Counted from the first letter of the stretch, positions 1 through 8,193 are shown. The stretch is 64,000 bases of DNA from Salticus scenicus (GCA_963930645.1 OZ005657.1:53470653-53534652); one strand, 5' to 3'. A program made the numbers and translations. Notes: generated by a model from the letters alone, not told the origin.

Positions 1-545
1 TTCTTAATAATACTTTGGGGTACTCCCATATCTTTCAAGGCTTGCAAAAATTCACTTTGTCCTGTAATAGGTGGTTTTTTATTCACAGAAAAGATGAAAT
101 GAAAGAGTTCCGCTAAATTAGAATGTTCCATGGTCCTTCCGTTGTAAGTAATCTCTCCTTTCGGGTTCCACTTAAACTTGTTTGAATGAGACTTGAGAAA
201 ATTTAATAAGGCTTCGGCTTGTTTCTTCATGGGTTTAGCTACAGATGATAACACAAAGGTTTCATAGTCTTCTTGGGGTTCTTGTTTTATAGTCTCCACT
301 TGTTTAGGTTCCACTTTTTCAGGTTCTTCTTCGAGTTGTTTAGACATCCAAGGCAAATTATATTCTTGCAAATCCATTTTTCTTTTTAAGAGTTCGTAGT
401 AGTGCTGAATTTTTTCGTGATCCGGTAGAGAACTATTTAATATTTTAGCCATAGCTAAATCAAATTCCGTCATTTGCTTTTTAGAAGGCGTATGCTTAGA
501 AAATTCTTCTTCCGGTACCAACGCATACTTAGCTGCGAATTCCAT
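1..545 (-). CDS. Polinton-like hypothetical protein, N-terminal 181 residues, runs off the left edge
   Basis: An open frame begins at the ATG at 543-545 and stays open to the window edge, so at least 181 residues are encoded and the C-terminus is missing. The N-terminus is short and partly acidic (MEFAAKYALVPEEEF). Residues about 70-95 form a Glu/Pro/Lys-rich linker. Residues 105-181 form a denser block with the motif FKWNPKGEITYNGR (124-137) and a helical end. From memory, proteins of this layout are common in Polinton/adintovirus elements next to the 110-aa gene found here; I cannot name a function. Its start overlaps the end of the upstream 110-aa gene by 17 bases, which supports co-transcription. 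Confidence 0.7.
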   Translation of the reverse strand, partial: MEFAAKYALVPEEEFSKHTPSKKQMTEFDLAMAKILNSSLPDHEKIQHYYELLKRKMDLQEYNLPWMSKQLEEEPEKVEPKQVETIKQEPQEDYETFVLSSVAKPMKKQAEALLNFLKSHSNKFKWNPKGEITYNGRTMEHSNLAELFHFIFSVNKKPPITGQSEFLQALKDMGVPQSIIK

Positions 546-861
546 TGATGATGCCGGTTAAAACAGACAATGCAGCCGGGATTAAAATATTTAAAAATCC
601 ACCGTGTTGAACAATCAATTTTTTCTTGTTGAATAAACTTCCTTTCTTGGTACCAATTTTTCGAAGAGTCGTCTTATATTTCCTTAAAGACCTTTTCTGA
701 TGAGAGGAGAGAGGCACGTTTCCTTTTAATACGTTCAGGGTACATTCGCAAATAGCCTTCACAGATCGAGTCGGTAATTTTTTTAACAAATGCTTGCGTA
801 AGGTTTGAGGACAAGACTTTATAAGCTCCAAGTCTCGAAGTTGTTTCCTCGTTAACGTCAT
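529..861 (-). CDS. small basic Polinton-like protein with hydrophobic C-terminus
   Basis: This 110-residue protein is strongly basic over residues 1-85 (many Lys/Arg, for example QKRSLRKYKTTLRKIGTKK) and then switches to a Gly-led hydrophobic segment at about 88-107 (GGFLNILIPAALSVLTGII) long enough to cross or insert into a membrane. The combination suggests a DNA-binding core or membrane-active virion protein, but that is inference. It lies 36 bases downstream of the packaging ATPase and overlaps the next gene by 17 bases. I recognise the layout as recurrent in Polinton-type elements but do not assign a standard name. Confidence 0.7.
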   Translation of the reverse strand: MTLTRKQLRDLELIKSCPQTLRKHLLKKLPTRSVKAICECTLNVLKGNVPLSSHQKRSLRKYKTTLRKIGTKKGSLFNKKKLIVQHGGFLNILIPAALSVLTGIINGIRS

Positions 862-897
862 GATCCCAAATGAATTAAAATCGGTAGGGCTTTCCTT

Positions 898-1527
898 TTA
901 AACCTTTTTTGGGCTCGTACACAAATTGGGTTTCCCCGGTAATATACGCGTTCTGAGTCGCATTCCTTCGGGGGTTTCATTCCTTAAATCCACCAACAAA
1001 TAAGAGAAGGGTTGTTTGGTAGCATCCTCGAACACTTCTTGAAAAAACTGAGTTGATCTCGGGTATAATTGTCTGCCCAAGTGCGTAATTTGACTCATGT
1101 CCCGACGATTTTTAAAAAGTACTAAGTATTGACTGTTTAAGGAAATACCTCTCATTTCTTTACCTTTATGAAAAAGGTTTTGAGTAATAAAAATAATACT
1201 TAAATTTAAATGGTGACTTCCTTTGGTAAAGAGGTGGGTTAATCGTTCATCACCCCCACATTCCACCATTAAATCATCTAAAATCATTAAAGAATGGGTA
1301 CCTAAATATTCCCGATAATTAGAAGGAAACCCTTCCACGAACGTTACGTCGGGAATTTCCTCGTAAAGCTTTTGAGAGATGCCGTAAAACCAAACGACTT
1401 TATCGGGAGGAGGGTTAAACATACGCCGTCGTTCTGCCAGTAAATCCCGCAGAAACCAACTCTTACCGACCCCCGTGGGGCCTGCTAAGAGCATTGTAAA
1501 AGGGTGTTGAAAGCGTGGAAACTCCAT
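898..1527 (-). CDS. FtsK/HerA-type genome-packaging ATPase
   Basis: A 209-residue P-loop ATPase if translation starts at the internal Met (MEFPRFQHPF) at 1525-1527; a Met seven codons upstream (1548) is possible but adds a non-conserved leader. Walker A is GPTGVGKS at residues 16-23, Walker B is LMILDD at 80-85, and a sensor-like TQN lies at 115-117. These features and the short length match the A32/FtsK-HerA packaging ATPases of adenovirus-related Polintons, which load DNA into the capsid. It sits 44 bases downstream of the protease and upstream of the 110-aa gene. All motifs are intact, with no stop or frameshift visible. Confidence 0.9.
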   Translation of the reverse strand: MEFPRFQHPFTMLLAGPTGVGKSWFLRDLLAERRRMFNPPPDKVVWFYGISQKLYEEIPDVTFVEGFPSNYREYLGTHSLMILDDLMVECGGDERLTHLFTKGSHHLNLSIIFITQNLFHKGKEMRGISLNSQYLVLFKNRRDMSQITHLGRQLYPRSTQFFQEVFEDATKQPFSYLLVDLRNETPEGMRLRTRILPGKPNLCTSPKKV

Positions 1528-1571
1528 TCTAAATAAACACAGACACATAGGTTTACATTATAAATAGTTTT

Positions 1572-2048
1572 TTATTGATAAAAAGGAGCACGTGTGCGAA
1601 ATCGTTTGGATACAAAATTATAGACTCGATGGTCGTTACATATATTCTCAGTTACAAACTGCTTTAAAAAATCTTTCAAAGTTTTGCCACGACATCGGCA
1701 ATAAATATAATACACACAAAATTGACCACAAACAGCTGTCACATGACTTTGCAGCGGAAGTGGATTAAACACCACTCGTGAAAATTGAGATACATAGTTC
1801 GATATAGGTCCTTTAAAAAAGTTTGGCTTGTTTCCATAGGAATCAAAGAATTCCGCTTCTGTAGGGGAGAATAGGTAGAATGCCACCCAGTGGCTTCCGG
1901 CTTCTGTAGACTTGTCCACGTTGCATACAAAACATGCAGGATAACGTTCGATCTTCTTGGGTAATTGATCACTGGGGAAAACACCGGAAAAGTATTTCTT
2001 GGTCACAGGATCGTGGGATAAAATAGTCTCGATTTCTATAGAATTCAT
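1572..2048 (-). CDS. adenain-like maturation cysteine protease
   Basis: 158 residues. The catalytic layout of the adenovirus-type (C5/Ulp1-fold) protease is visible: His53 in GSHWVAFY, Asp69 in EFFDSYG, Gln100 (oxyanion position) and Cys107 in VCGQFC. Order and spacing follow the adenain family, which processes virion precursor proteins during maturation. The ATG (2046-2048) lies two bases beyond the stop of the major capsid gene (2051-2053), indicating a compact transcript. No disruption is seen. Which of Cys107 and Cys111 is the nucleophile is inferred from adenain, where the first Cys of the CGxFC motif is used. Confidence 0.9.
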   Translation of the reverse strand: MNSIEIETILSHDPVTKKYFSGVFPSDQLPKKIERYPACFVCNVDKSTEAGSHWVAFYLFSPTEAEFFDSYGNKPNFFKGPISNYVSQFSRVVFNPLPLQSHVTAVCGQFCVYYIYCRCRGKTLKDFLKQFVTENICNDHRVYNFVSKRFRTRAPFYQ

Positions 2049-2050
2049 TT

Positions 2051-3364
2051 TCAGTTGGGGAAGTCACACAACACATGTCGTGTTTTACTAATTTCTATAA
2101 TGTTTTCAAATTCCGCATACACCAATACAGTCGTGGTTCTTTCTAAGGAGTCTGCAAACTTGATTTCAATTCGTAAATTTCCTTGTTGCTGTAGATTCAG
2201 ATGGGGTCCGTCACACATGTCAGGGCTCAAGTCGAAAGCATACAAAGTATGCCCGTTCGCAAAGTCCTCTCGGGTTAGATAAATACCGGTATCCCGGTTA
2301 AATCCCGAAAACAAACGATGATACGCTCTTATATAGTTATTTTCTTCGAAATCCAATTCCAAGGGTTTGCTAGGTACGGGTTGTCCATCCACGTAAACAC
2401 TTAAAAAGTTTACCTTGTGATGATAGAAATAAAAGGGATTTAAATCATATTGACCAGTGTAGGCACTATTTTCTAAAAGTCCAATAATAATTCTTTTCGG
2501 CATGGCTCCTAAAAACACATTGTCTTGCATAAAGGATTTACTTCCGGTTGAGATCGAATAGGTCTTGCATAACACTCGATCGATGGGATACTTTGCTGTA
2601 CTTTTCTCTAAGGCCTTGGCATGACCCAGTAATACACCTGGGCTCACTTTCACTTTACGTATGAAAATAGAAACATGTTCCAAAATCACTTTGTAGTTGG
2701 GAATGGGTTTTGCCGCATCGATTTTACACATTAAGGAAAATTCGGGCTTGCTTCGGGTCATCTTAATTTTCAAGTCAACCATATTCAATAGCAATCGATT
2801 TTGTTGAAAAATATCACAATGCAAAGGTCCAATCATATCTAACGTTTTGCTTTTATTCGTGAGTGCGTAACGTATCTTTAATCCGGGGTTGTCTCCAGCA
2901 GGATCTGTAGCAGCTAAATTCTCATCTTTGTAAAAACATTCGCAGGTCAATAAACTTTTCTTGGCATCTTCTCCATAATTCAACAGCGTTTCAATATAGG
3001 CGCGGTAGGGGTAGGTGTTACTCGACGAGGAGATCACTCTTTCGTTCAGGCTAATATCCACTTGAGAAAACAAGGCGTGTAAAAATAAATTCACGGGGGC
3101 AACTGCATCTGTTTCCGCTAAGGGTGATCCATCAAACTTGGTAATTTTCACTTTCACATACAGGTAGGAAGCCGATAAATCAATATAGTCTTCACCATTT
3201 CCGGAAATATTAAATTCCACAGGTCCTCCGTCTCGAATATTCGCAAGAGGGTGGTATTCAACAAAGTATCCTTTTTCAATAGCCGTTTGCGTGGGTGGGA
3301 TCAAAAATAAATCCAATTCGGATTTCGCACAGGCAGCAGAATCTTTATGGATAAGTCCAGACAT
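2051..3364 (-). CDS. major capsid protein (double jelly-roll, Polinton/adintovirus type)
   Basis: 437 residues. The N-terminal region (SELDLFLIPPTQTAIEKGYF, then EYHPLANI and a D-G-G-P-V-E-F-N-I segment) is the hallmark of the protein usually annotated in animal genomes as F54H12.2-like, which structural work on Polintons identifies as the hexon-like double jelly-roll capsid protein. The sequence is rich in predicted beta strands and has no signal peptide or membrane segment. The length fits the family. It ends two bases before the protease start and begins two bases after the pX-like gene ends. The frame is open throughout, so this copy could encode a full-length protein. Fold assignment rests on family knowledge. 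Confidence 0.88.
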   Translation of the reverse strand: MSGLIHKDSAACAKSELDLFLIPPTQTAIEKGYFVEYHPLANIRDGGPVEFNISGNGEDYIDLSASYLYVKVKITKFDGSPLAETDAVAPVNLFLHALFSQVDISLNERVISSSSNTYPYRAYIETLLNYGEDAKKSLLTCECFYKDENLAATDPAGDNPGLKIRYALTNKSKTLDMIGPLHCDIFQQNRLLLNMVDLKIKMTRSKPEFSLMCKIDAAKPIPNYKVILEHVSIFIRKVKVSPGVLLGHAKALEKSTAKYPIDRVLCKTYSISTGSKSFMQDNVFLGAMPKRIIIGLLENSAYTGQYDLNPFYFYHHKVNFLSVYVDGQPVPSKPLELDFEENNYIRAYHRLFSGFNRDTGIYLTREDFANGHTLYAFDLSPDMCDGPHLNLQQQGNLRIEIKFADSLERTTTVLVYAEFENIIEISKTRHVLCDFPN

Positions 3365-3366
3365 CT

Positions 3367-3789
3367 TTAAGCGAAAATATCTTGTACCTTCACTTTCTTG
3401 GCTTTACGTCGAATGACTGCTTTGGTAGAACGCTTCCTCTTTTTATACCGGTGGCCCGATCCAATCATCGTCTTCACTTTAGTAGCGGCTTTGTCGGTTA
3501 ACGTCTGTCCAGCTTCTTTTAATCTTCGCTTGGCGGCCATTTTAATGTCTTCTCCGCGAGACAGGTCACTTAACACGTTCACGCCTGAATGAAACAACTG
3601 CTTGCCGACCGCTTTCGCTCCCGATTTGAAGAGGGGTACTGCTGCACGAAAAAGGGATCGAAACAGTCCACCGAATCCATATCCCTTTTGTAAAGTAGTG
3701 CCTTGATAATAATTTAGACCACTACCCGACTGATGGGAATAGTAATCTTCAAAAGATTTCGCACAACACTGGTAAGGAACAAACATCAC
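3367..3789 (-). CDS. pX/pVI-like small basic virion core protein
   Basis: 140 residues. The N-terminal half contains a Gly/Tyr-rich stretch followed by an amphipathic, membrane-active-looking helix (YGFGGLFRSLFRAAVPLF, about residues 37-54). The C-terminus is a dense basic tail (HRYKKRKRSTKAVIRRKAKK) that looks like a nuclear-targeting or DNA-binding tail. This matches the small core/minor protein found between penton-like and major capsid genes in Polintons and adintoviruses, compared in the literature with adenovirus pX and pVI. Its ATG overlaps the stop of the penton-like gene in an ATGA arrangement (3786-3789), consistent with coupled expression. Confidence 0.8.
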   Translation of the reverse strand: MMFVPYQCCAKSFEDYYSHQSGSGLNYYQGTTLQKGYGFGGLFRSLFRAAVPLFKSGAKAVGKQLFHSGVNVLSDLSRGEDIKMAAKRRLKEAGQTLTDKAATKVKTMIGSGHRYKKRKRSTKAVIRRKAKKVKVQDIFA

Positions 3790-4532
3790 GAGAGGTATTT
3801 TTGACGAAAGTGAAGCTTCACGTACGAGCGCCCACGTTCAAATGGCGTGAGTTCGCCGAGGTGGTTCCTTATAACGATTTCCAAAGAGTCGAACGATTTT
3901 CGGCTGACAGGTAAATAGTGTGGTCGGTCAAATGTCTCGCAAATCATTTCTCCATCTTTTCCCCTCACATTGACAATTCGTAAAAGGGGTGCTAACACAT
4001 CTCCAATAATTTGGGGTTCGACAATATCCGAATAAACCAGCAACACTCTATAATGCGCACAGGGATCTGCGACATAGGTACTAAAAATAGTTTGCTCGAT
4101 ATTTATATCCGGCGAGGCGATTTCACCTGGTTCGAATCCCAACATCTGCGCTATCCCCTCATGCAATATCAGTTTTGTTTTATCTTTCACGTTAATACAC
4201 ACCTTTTTCGTGTGCGGATCATAAGTGAAAGAAATTTTATTTTTAATCTCTTCAATAGACATTGCTTTTAAAATGTCATCAACCGATTCGTAAAAGCCAG
4301 GGGGAATTCTTCTACCAAACGGGGATTTCTGGTCATTCAAATCGAAACCAAATAAATTATTATTTTGATTCACATTATACCAGGTGTGAGGGTAAATAAA
4401 TTCGACAAGGCCTACTTCCCATTCCCCTTTCAATTCAACGGGGGCGGGTAATCGCGTAATAAAATGAGAAATTTTATTCTCAGGAAAATAATTCCGGGAA
4501 CTGTCCGAAGGTAACGTCACGTAGAACGACAT
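3786..4532 (-). CDS. minor capsid (penton-like single jelly-roll) protein
   Basis: The start chosen is the ATG at 4530-4532, giving 248 residues beginning MSFYVTLPSDSS. The open frame extends upstream to 4610, but that part overlaps the integrase chromodomain in another frame and is not family-like. The motifs FYVTLPSDSS, the Pro-rich strand around LPAPVELKGEWEVGLVEF and YPHTWYN are typical of the Polinton penton-like minor capsid protein, which forms pentameric vertices. The gene starts 37 bases after the integrase frame ends at 4570 and overlaps the next gene by four bases. No stops or frameshifts were seen. Confidence 0.88.
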   Translation of the reverse strand: MSFYVTLPSDSSRNYFPENKISHFITRLPAPVELKGEWEVGLVEFIYPHTWYNVNQNNNLFGFDLNDQKSPFGRRIPPGFYESVDDILKAMSIEEIKNKISFTYDPHTKKVCINVKDKTKLILHEGIAQMLGFEPGEIASPDINIEQTIFSTYVADPCAHYRVLLVYSDIVEPQIIGDVLAPLLRIVNVRGKDGEMICETFDRPHYLPVSRKSFDSLEIVIRNHLGELTPFERGRSYVKLHFRQKYLS

Positions 4533-4569
4533 GCTTTCAAATGATCTTTCAACAATCCAAACACTTGTT

Positions 4570-5610
4570 TTATAAGGCGAATAAATCAGAGGATGGAATC
4601 CATTGGTCAAATTTGCTGGGATAACCTTTAAATTTTACTTTGTATTCCACACGCTTTTTCCGTATCCGCTTATCTAAAATCTTTTCAATCGTATAATTCT
4701 CTTTTGGTTTCACTTTCTGAAGTTCTTGAGGGTAAAAGGTTCCTTTAATGGGTTCTTCTAACAGGTCCTTGATTCAGTAGACGGGAGGGTCTCTTCTCAC
4801 ACATTCAGTCACCACAAACACTTCTTCCGTCCAGTTCGTTTCATATCCTTTTTCGAAGGTTAATTTCTGCTTGGAAACTCGTACAACATCTCCCGGTTGA
4901 AACATGCAGGGTTTTCTTTTCGCATTTTGCATGTCACCGTATAAAGTATCCCATACATCGCTTTCATTTTCAGCGGTTACTTCAACTGGAGCTCTCTTGA
5001 TACTCGAATGATAAGTATGATTATAACTGTGTAACAACTGATCCAACACGTCTAAATAGCGGTAGGTATGATTATGGGTAAAATATTTCCACATTTTCGT
5101 TTTCAAAGTTCGGTTAAATCGCTCCACGACAGATGCTTTCGTATTGTTATTCGTCGTAAAAAACCGCACGCCTTCTTCTTTCAAAAATTTTTGAAAAAGT
5201 CTGTTTTGTTACTCTTTTCCGTCATCCGATTGCAGGGACTTGGGTTTCCTCGTTGCAAAAATAGACCGGAACGCCTTTACAATATCTTCACCCCGTTTTT
5301 GCTTCAAAGGGACCGCCCACGCAAATTTAGACAGAATGTCTATACAAGTCAGGATGTAGCGGTACCCTTGATTGAACTTTTGCAAACTGCCGAGATCCAC
5401 TAAGTCGGTCTGCCACTGTTGATCGATTGAATACACTATCACTCGATTGGTCGGGAACTTTCTTCGAACAGGTTTGTGCAACGTGTATGCATCGACTCCG
5501 CTCAGCCAGTCCTGAATCTTCTTCTTCGAGATTTTGCCTTTGGCAGCACGAAATAAGGCATTTACACCACCAAAACTTCCTGCGTGACTTGGGTTCTGAT
5601 ACATCTCCAT
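4570..5610 (-). pseudogene. retroviral-type integrase with C-terminal chromodomain, two in-frame stop codons
   Basis: One reading frame of 347 codons runs from the ATG at 5608-5610 (an in-frame TGA at 5638-5640 precedes it) to TAA at 4570-4572, interrupted by TAA at 5209-5211 and TGA at 4774-4776. The first segment has the catalytic Asp in QTDLVDL (residue 69) and a second Asp in QSDDGKE (129). The second segment has the catalytic Glu in NTKASVVERFNR. After the second stop the same frame encodes a chromodomain recognisable from YTIEKILDKR, YKVKFKGYPSKFDQWIP. This is the RVE-plus-chromodomain architecture of Polinton integrases. No frameshift is needed to link the three parts. Point nonsense mutations are the simplest explanation; sequencing error or readthrough are alternatives. 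Confidence 0.88.
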
Positions 5611-5638
5611 GGTTACAACACAAAATTTTATTATGACT

Positions 5639-6073
5639 CACATTCACACGAAAGCGCATCATACCTTCCTCGTACGAAGATACGTTTTACAATGACTCAC
5701 TAACGCAACGTCTCTCTTTATATACCTTATAAGTGCACTCACAAGCATAGCTTCATGGCTTGATAAATAAAACCCTTATCCACTTATCAAGCCGTGAAAC
5801 TATTTTACCTTCGGTTCGAATCTAACCCCCTGCAAAAATTCGAAAAAATTTTGAAGTCCCTAAAATAGTGAAAAAAATACTAAGTCCGAAATTAATGAAA
5901 AAAATCTAACTCTTCAAAATTCCCTATAGATGGCACCACCAAACCTCATCCAAGATGATAGTCAAAGTTTCTATTCTTCCGGTGGCAACGCTCTAAAAGT
6001 TTCTATTCTTCCGGTGGCAACACGCAGTTTCTATTCTTCGGGTGGCAACACCCCCTCGTCCAAGATGATGACT
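5639..6073. other. non-coding integrase-side end of the Polinton-like element
   Basis: No gene is seen. The stretch lies between the integrase start and the palindrome at 6074-6210, where a terminal inverted repeat would be expected. It contains three near-copies of a 24-base motif (see next entry). A short segment, CCAAGATGATAGTCAAAG near 5950, recurs in altered form as CCAAGATGATGACTAAG near 6060. Subterminal repeats of this sort are compatible with a Polinton terminus, but the matching left end is absent. Confidence 0.4.
5966..6049 (+). repeat. three tandem copies of a 24-base motif
   Basis: Copies at 5966-5989, 5998-6021 and 6026-6049 share TCTATTCTTC followed by (C/G)GGTGGCAAC. Spacers of 8 and 4 bases differ. 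The copies differ by one base over the unit. They sit just outside the integrase and may be subterminal protein-binding repeats of the element. Confidence 0.75.
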
Positions 6074-6210
6074 AAGTAGTGTAAAAAGGTGTGTATTCTG
6101 CGACACGGTGGAGGGACGGTGGGTCTAGGGTGGTGGCGCGCCTCCACCCTAACCCTCATCATCCCTCCGTCCCTCCACCGTGCAGCAGAATCACCCTTTT
6201 TACACTACTT
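6074..6210. repeat. GC-rich 137-bp imperfect palindrome
   Basis: The outer arms are AAGTAGTGTAAAAAGG and its complement ending CACTACTT. Inner arms share CGGTGGAGGGACGG, and the centre is the 8-base palindrome GGCGCGCC (6135-6142). Arms of about 68 bases match apart from a few short indels, so the sequence can fold into one long hairpin or cruciform. Its G+C content contrasts sharply with the AT-rich DNA that starts immediately at 6211. It is either the Polinton terminus in inverted duplication or a separate foldback element. Confidence 0.8.
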
Positions 6211-6630
6211 GTGTGTGTGTTAAATTTAATTAATAACTTATGAGAAAATAATTATTAAAACAAATTAGAATTATATGCACTCATCAGCAAAGAATAAAAA
6301 CGAAAAATGATTTATTTATTTCTGATTAGTAATGATAACAATCAGCAGTAAAATAAAACGATCAAGCAGTCTATTTTTAAATTATTTTTTTGCAGTTGAA
6401 ATATATATATATACATATTTATTTATTTTATAATTAATAAATTAAGTATTCATACTTCCCTTGTTAGTAATATACATATATTAGGAAAATCCTAATATTT
6501 AAAGTACTCTTCTTATTAAAATAAATAAATAAATAAAATAAAAGGAAAAGAAAAAGAAAAAAACATTTAAATTAATTGTTTGCCCCCCCCCCCCTTTAAA
6601 AAAAAATATATATTATTATTATTAAAAAAA
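6211..6630. other. AT-rich intergenic DNA, no gene seen
   Basis: Nearly pure A/T sequence with a short GT run at 6211, short (TA)n, (ATAA)n and poly(C) tracts near 6580 and poly(A) near 6625. No open frame or structured repeat is recognised. Confidence 0.6.
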
Positions 6631-6637
6631 AAAAAAA

Positions 6638-6715
6638 CCGAAACGCCCGCGGATTGAACCCGAGCACTTTGGGTCAGCAATCAAATACGCTGCGATCGAG
6701 CTACTAACGGAATAG
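6638..6715 (-). repeat. tRNA-derived SINE head (degenerate)
   Basis: On the minus strand a box-A-like segment (TAGCTCGATCGCAGCG) is followed about 35 bases later by a box-B-like GGGTTCAATCC, the spacing of a tRNA internal promoter. The cloverleaf is not complete enough for a functional tRNA. A poly(A/T) run next to it (6627-6637) fits a retroposed fragment. It differs from the Ser/Leu-like SINE family elsewhere in the window. Confidence 0.5.
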
Positions 6716-7067
6716 GGTCTGGTAACTAATTTATTATGATATACTATCATTAAATTAGCATCGTATTTCATTATGAATGATGAATTTACATAATTTAGCT
6801 TCCAATTCATAGCTTTGAGGACTTAAAAACTAATTAAATTTAGAAAGTTATTCTTTAGTCTTCAATATTCGATTGTTTCTGTTAATAGTGTACTTGACAA
6901 ATACATCTCTTGTCACTCGTGAACTTTCTAATCGAATATCTTTAAAAGTAATAATTATACGAATATAGTGTTCACACAAAAAATTAATAGTTTTGAAAGT
7001 TCTTTCTAAAAAATATAACATATGTACACGTTTTTTTACTTTTTAATTCATCATTTTTTATTTTTTT

Positions 7068-7400
7068 AAAATGGCGGACACATTACATATATTTCGGTGC
7101 CGAAAACTCGTTCCCACAAGCTCTACGCTTGGTGATATTTTTTCGATAAATCTCGGCAGGAGTTTCCGAGACCGAAAACCAAGAGAGAGCTTCCGTGAGC
7201 TTCGTTGTAGCACATTTTTTGACACTCTCGGATCATGACGTCACAGCCAAGAATTGCCGGGAGTAAGGCTCCTATATATACGAGCTGGCGCATCCGACAT
7301 TTTTTTGCCTTAGGGTTGCCGCATGTACCCAGCGTGATAAACAAACGGCATCCATTGTTTCTACCGTCTTGCTCGTAATTTTAGTGAAATAAACTGCAAT
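7068..7400 (+). promoter_or_regulatory. promoter and 5' leader of the THAP exon
   Basis: This stretch is richer in CpG than its surroundings. It carries AAAATGGCGG (7068-7077, YY1-like), a perfect CRE-type palindrome TGACGTCA (7236-7243) and a TATA-like CTATATATA at 7272-7280. The THAP start codon lies at 7401. Transcription would be expected to begin around 7300-7310. Function is inferred from motif spacing alone. Confidence 0.45.
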
Positions 7401-7553
7401 ATGGGAGGTTGTTCAGCAATAAACTGCTGTAAACACTCCAGAAAAGGATACAAAATGTTTAGGTTTCCTTCGGATAATGCAAGAAGGAGAAAATGGGCTG
7501 CGAATTGTCGTCCAGATTCTTGGATCCCGGGACCTAATGCACAGCTTTGCATA
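7401..7553 (+). CDS. THAP-domain zinc-finger protein, first coding exon only
   Basis: The exon encodes 51 residues starting MGGCSAINCCKHSRKGYKM and including FRFPSDNARRRKWAANCRP. These match the N-terminal THAP pattern: Met-x-x-Cys, the second zinc Cys, the FxFP motif and the conserved Trp. The third zinc Cys is present in AQLC near the exon end; the final C-x2-H-F part must lie in a following exon. A strong donor, ATA|GTAAGT, ends the exon at 7553 in phase 0. THAP domains bind DNA and occur in host transcription factors and P-element-type transposases. I could not find the next exon within a kilobase, so the gene may be spliced over a long intron or be truncated. Confidence 0.7.
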
Positions 7554-8080
7554 GTAAGTTTTATTGTTATTCACTTATACTTTTCTTTGCATTTCTGACA
7601 TTTATAAAGTAAAAAATTTAAAAAAAAGTATTATTTAAATCTAAATATGTATTTTAATAACCATAAATTATTTTAAGAAACGCTTTTTTACTGTGTGTTT
7701 GTAGAGTCTTGGCGACGTTTTTTTGGTTCGCCAAAGTTGTCTTGTTTCCGTGTCCTGATAGTATTAGGTCGTTGAAAAAACTTTCCAATTTTAATTGGTA
7801 CGCTCTTTTTTTTTTCCCCCCTTTCAAATGTTATGAATTATTTAAGAAACAGAAACAGATTACTTGTGTTGCTTATCATTTTTGGTCGATTTTATTTTTA
7901 GATGAAAATTTCTTAAAACCACCAGTGAAGCGATAAAATCGCCAAGCGGAAATGCTGTCCTCTTACGAGGCAAAAAAATGGCGGTGATGCGCCGGCCTAT
8001 TATTTATTTAAGGGGCTCTAGCCGGGAGTGAGACAGTCTCGGTAGTTTCGTTGTAGCACCCCTGTAAAGCAATACGTCAC
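7554..8080 (+). other. intron-like sequence and a second promoter-like segment
   Basis: No further THAP exon is recognised. From 7975 on, the sequence repeats the order of motifs seen upstream of the THAP exon: AAAATGGCGG (7975-7984), a CTCGG stretch, TTCGTTGTAGCAC (8047-8059; the first copy is at 7201-7213) and an ACGTCAC site. This suggests a diverged duplicate of the promoter segment. Confidence 0.4.
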
Positions 8081-8082
8081 AT

Positions 8083-8102
8083 CCCGCGCTGGCGCGGGAT
8101 CG
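8083..8102. repeat. perfect short GC-rich hairpin
   Basis: ATCCCGCGC and GCGCGGGAT flank a two-base centre, giving a 9-bp perfect inverted repeat in an AT-rich context just downstream of the duplicated promoter-like segment. Role unknown. Confidence 0.7.
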
Positions 8103-8193
8103 GCAGCGAACGTGTTAAAACACTCAGTGAGTATAAAATACTTTTAATCTTTTCCTACTGAAGCAATCCTGCAGGTTGCTTTTCACTTCTTGT

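Larger units (their letters stand above)
1..6210 (-). mobile_element. Polinton/Maverick (adintovirus-like) element, integrase-side part
   Basis: Eight co-oriented, nearly gapless frames encode integrase, penton-like, pX-like, major capsid, protease, ATPase and two accessory proteins, in the order typical of animal Polintons. Base composition is visibly less AT-rich than the flanking DNA. The left end, with the expected protein-primed DNA polymerase B, lies outside the window. The right boundary is uncertain: either the palindrome ending at 6210 or a point between 5830 and 6074. The second terminal inverted repeat cannot be seen. Confidence 0.85.

Noticed and set aside
4533..4610. Upstream extension of the penton-like frame (26 codons)
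   Set aside because: It overlaps the integrase chromodomain in another frame and lacks family similarity; the Met at 4532 fits better.
5327..5662. Open frame overlapping the integrase on the same strand
   Set aside because: Alternative frame of the integrase with no domain signal.
6638..6715. Functional tRNA gene
   Set aside because: Acceptor and anticodon stems do not pair fully; better read as a SINE head.
7705..7936. Candidate second THAP exon after an acceptor-like TTTGTAG
   Set aside because: The translation lacks the required C-x2-H-F continuation and is low-complexity.
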